Shown: positions 63,110 through 64,000 of the stretch, one piece after another
Numbering within the stretch: position 1 is the stretch's first letter
How the letters are laid out: every line of letters starts with the position of its first letter
NCBI RefSeq assembly: GCF_021191705.1
Contig: NZ_JAIWPU010000034.1
Location: 1-64,000, forward strand
Length of the DNA stretch: 64,000 bases
Reading direction: 5' to 3'
Source of the DNA: Proluteimonas flavola
GTDB lineage: Bacteria; Pseudomonadota; Gammaproteobacteria; Xanthomonadales; Xanthomonadaceae
Position numbers and translations under genes: made by a program
Notes under the pieces: generated by a model
What the model saw: only the letters and a program-made list of their open reading frames with translations
What the model was told of the DNA's origin: nothing
The model's database searches: none

Positions 63110-64000
63110 ATGGCCGAAGAAGCGGATCGAATGGGAGAATGGGCGGTCGAGATGCACGGAAACCGGGACATGCCCAAGCCTTCCAGACCTTCCAGGCCAG
63201 CGCCTGACGATATGCCGTCGCCCGCCTCGCTGTCGGCGCCCGAGCAGGCGCTGCTGTCGGCACTGGCGATCGCGCCCGGCGGGCTGACCCGCAGCGGGCT
63301 GCTGAAACTGCTGCTGGCGCAGTCGGTCCGCGTCGACGGCAAGCGCATCGATGCGGCTCGGTTGGCGACGATGGTCGCGTCGCTGCGCCGCGCGGGATGG
63401 ATCGGCAGCGACGGATCCGGATCCGGACACGGCCAGCCGGTCCGGCTGGCGACCGCGCGCCGCAATGCTTGGCTGCGGCATTTGTCGGCGATGCCGGACC
63501 TGGCCGCATGGACGCAGCGGATGCGGGCGGCGCTTCCGCCGCGGGCCGAATGGATGACGCCGGACCGCGCGCGGGTGGAGCAGGCCCTGTGGCTGCATCT
63601 GCTCGAGGGCGACGGCGACGGCGACGAGGCGATGCAGGAAGTGCGGCGGCTGCTGCACGTGGTGCCGGTCGAGGAACTGGCCACGCTGCATCCGGCCGCG
63701 CTGCTGCTGGCCGATGCCGAGGGACGGGCGCTGTTCGATGCGCTCGCGCCGGCGCTGCAGCGCCGGCTGCTGGCCGACTACCTGATGCTGTCCAACCACT
63801 TCTTCTGGCCTGCGGCCGGGGCCTACCGGCGCGCGCTGGCGCTCGATGCCGCGGCCCACCGGGGATTCTCCGAACAACTGCTGCTGCAGGCGTTCTGGCG
63901 CGGCGACATGGTGGCGCTGGCGCAGTTGGGCACCGCGCCCGGACTCGACGGGTTGGCCGCGTTCCTGTCCCTGCTGGCGCGCGGGCAGCCGGTGCCGGCG
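63110..64000 (+). CDS. Unrecognised protein, 3' end cut by window edge
   Basis: An open frame of 297 codons runs to the last base without a stop. Several starts are possible (63110, 63131, 63152, 63170, 63212); 63170 is closest to purine-rich GGAAACCGGGAC. After a Pro/Ser-rich leader the sequence is Leu/Ala-rich helical: SAPEQALLSALAIAPGGLTRSGLLKLLLAQSVRVDG, ARRNAWLRHLSAMPDLAAW, ARVEQALWLHLLEGD and LLADYLMLSNHFFWPAAGAY. It resembles the N-terminal extension of large SNF2/DEAD helicases seen in some Xanthomonadales (recollection, weak). Coding character is strong but the function is not readable from this part. Confidence 0.7.
   Translation, partial: MAEEADRMGEWAVEMHGNRDMPKPSRPSRPAPDDMPSPASLSAPEQALLSALAIAPGGLTRSGLLKLLLAQSVRVDGKRIDAARLATMVASLRRAGWIGSDGSGSGHGQPVRLATARRNAWLRHLSAMPDLAAWTQRMRAALPPRAEWMTPDRARVEQALWLHLLEGDGDGDEAMQEVRRLLHVVPVEELATLHPAALLLADAEGRALFDALAPALQRRLLADYLMLSNHFFWPAAGAYRRALALDAAAHRGFSEQLLLQAFWRGDMVALAQLGTAPGLDGLAAFLSLLARGQPVPA

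Overview
The window is a high-GC, gene-dense bacterial chromosome segment. The gene set points to Xanthomonadaceae/Lysobacteraceae (Lysobacter- or Luteimonas-like): a methionine synthase split into two genes behind an ArsR-methyltransferase regulator, a 180-kDa-type NAD glutamate dehydrogenase, many secreted peptidases and PPIases, REP-like hairpins ending in GCTCCCACA, and a YtrA-type ABC operon. This placement is inferred from gene content, not from a marker gene. No rRNA, tRNA or CRISPR array was recognised.

Layout. 1-0.7 kb: 3' end of an IS110 transposase beside REP-like sequence. 0.8-6.5 kb (minus): gst-selO-uup-pabB. 6.7-9.6 kb (plus): DEAD-box RNA helicase and a glutamine amidotransferase. 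9.7-16 kb (minus): small membrane protein and trhO, secreted M17 aminopeptidase, small conserved proteins, HD hydrolase, DMT and MFS transporters. 16.2-30.1 kb (minus): a tightly coupled gene train: phasin-like protein, P2-type ATPase, universal stress protein, MaoC-phosphotransacetylase fusion, copper-type ATPase, acetate kinase, small membrane protein, phosphoketolase and beta-CASP RNA nuclease. A perfect FNR/ANR-type box (TTGAT-N4-ATCAA) lies upstream of its first gene. The content resembles the low-oxygen-activated (lxa) locus of Burkholderia and is the strongest candidate system in the window.

30.4-42.8 kb (minus): ferritin-like protein, S9 peptidase, spermidine-synthase-like protein, 5'-nucleotidase, NAD kinase, NAD-glutamate dehydrogenase and acyl-CoA dehydrogenase. 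43-49.6 kb (plus): sahR-metH(N)-metH(C), with a palindromic operator over the sahR start and an in-frame repeat insertion inside the second metH gene, then an amidohydrolase lipoprotein. 49.7-53.9 kb (minus): secreted glutathione peroxidase, two FKBP PPIases, slyX, a DUF2058-like protein and an outer-membrane-type protein. 53.9-59 kb (plus): ytrA operon with a promoter overlapped by an operator palindrome, ABC ATPase and permease, then a GIN/beta-helix protein flanked by two YggN-like envelope proteins. 59-64 kb: unrecognised membrane protein, alpha/beta hydrolase, a MITE-like element with perfect 23-bp terminal inverted repeats, a CSS-EAL phosphodiesterase, an IS630 remnant, and the 5' part of an unrecognised gene.

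How the genes work together. In the 16-30 kb cluster, phosphoketolase makes acetyl phosphate from sugar phosphates, acetate kinase converts it to ATP and acetate, and the phosphotransacetylase domain can exchange it with acetyl-CoA. Stress protein, phasin-like protein and ion pumps fit oxygen-limited survival. In the 43-48 kb block, the regulator, its operator and both halves of MetH form one methyl-cycle unit. In the 54-59 kb block, an autoregulated ABC exporter is joined to exported envelope proteins.
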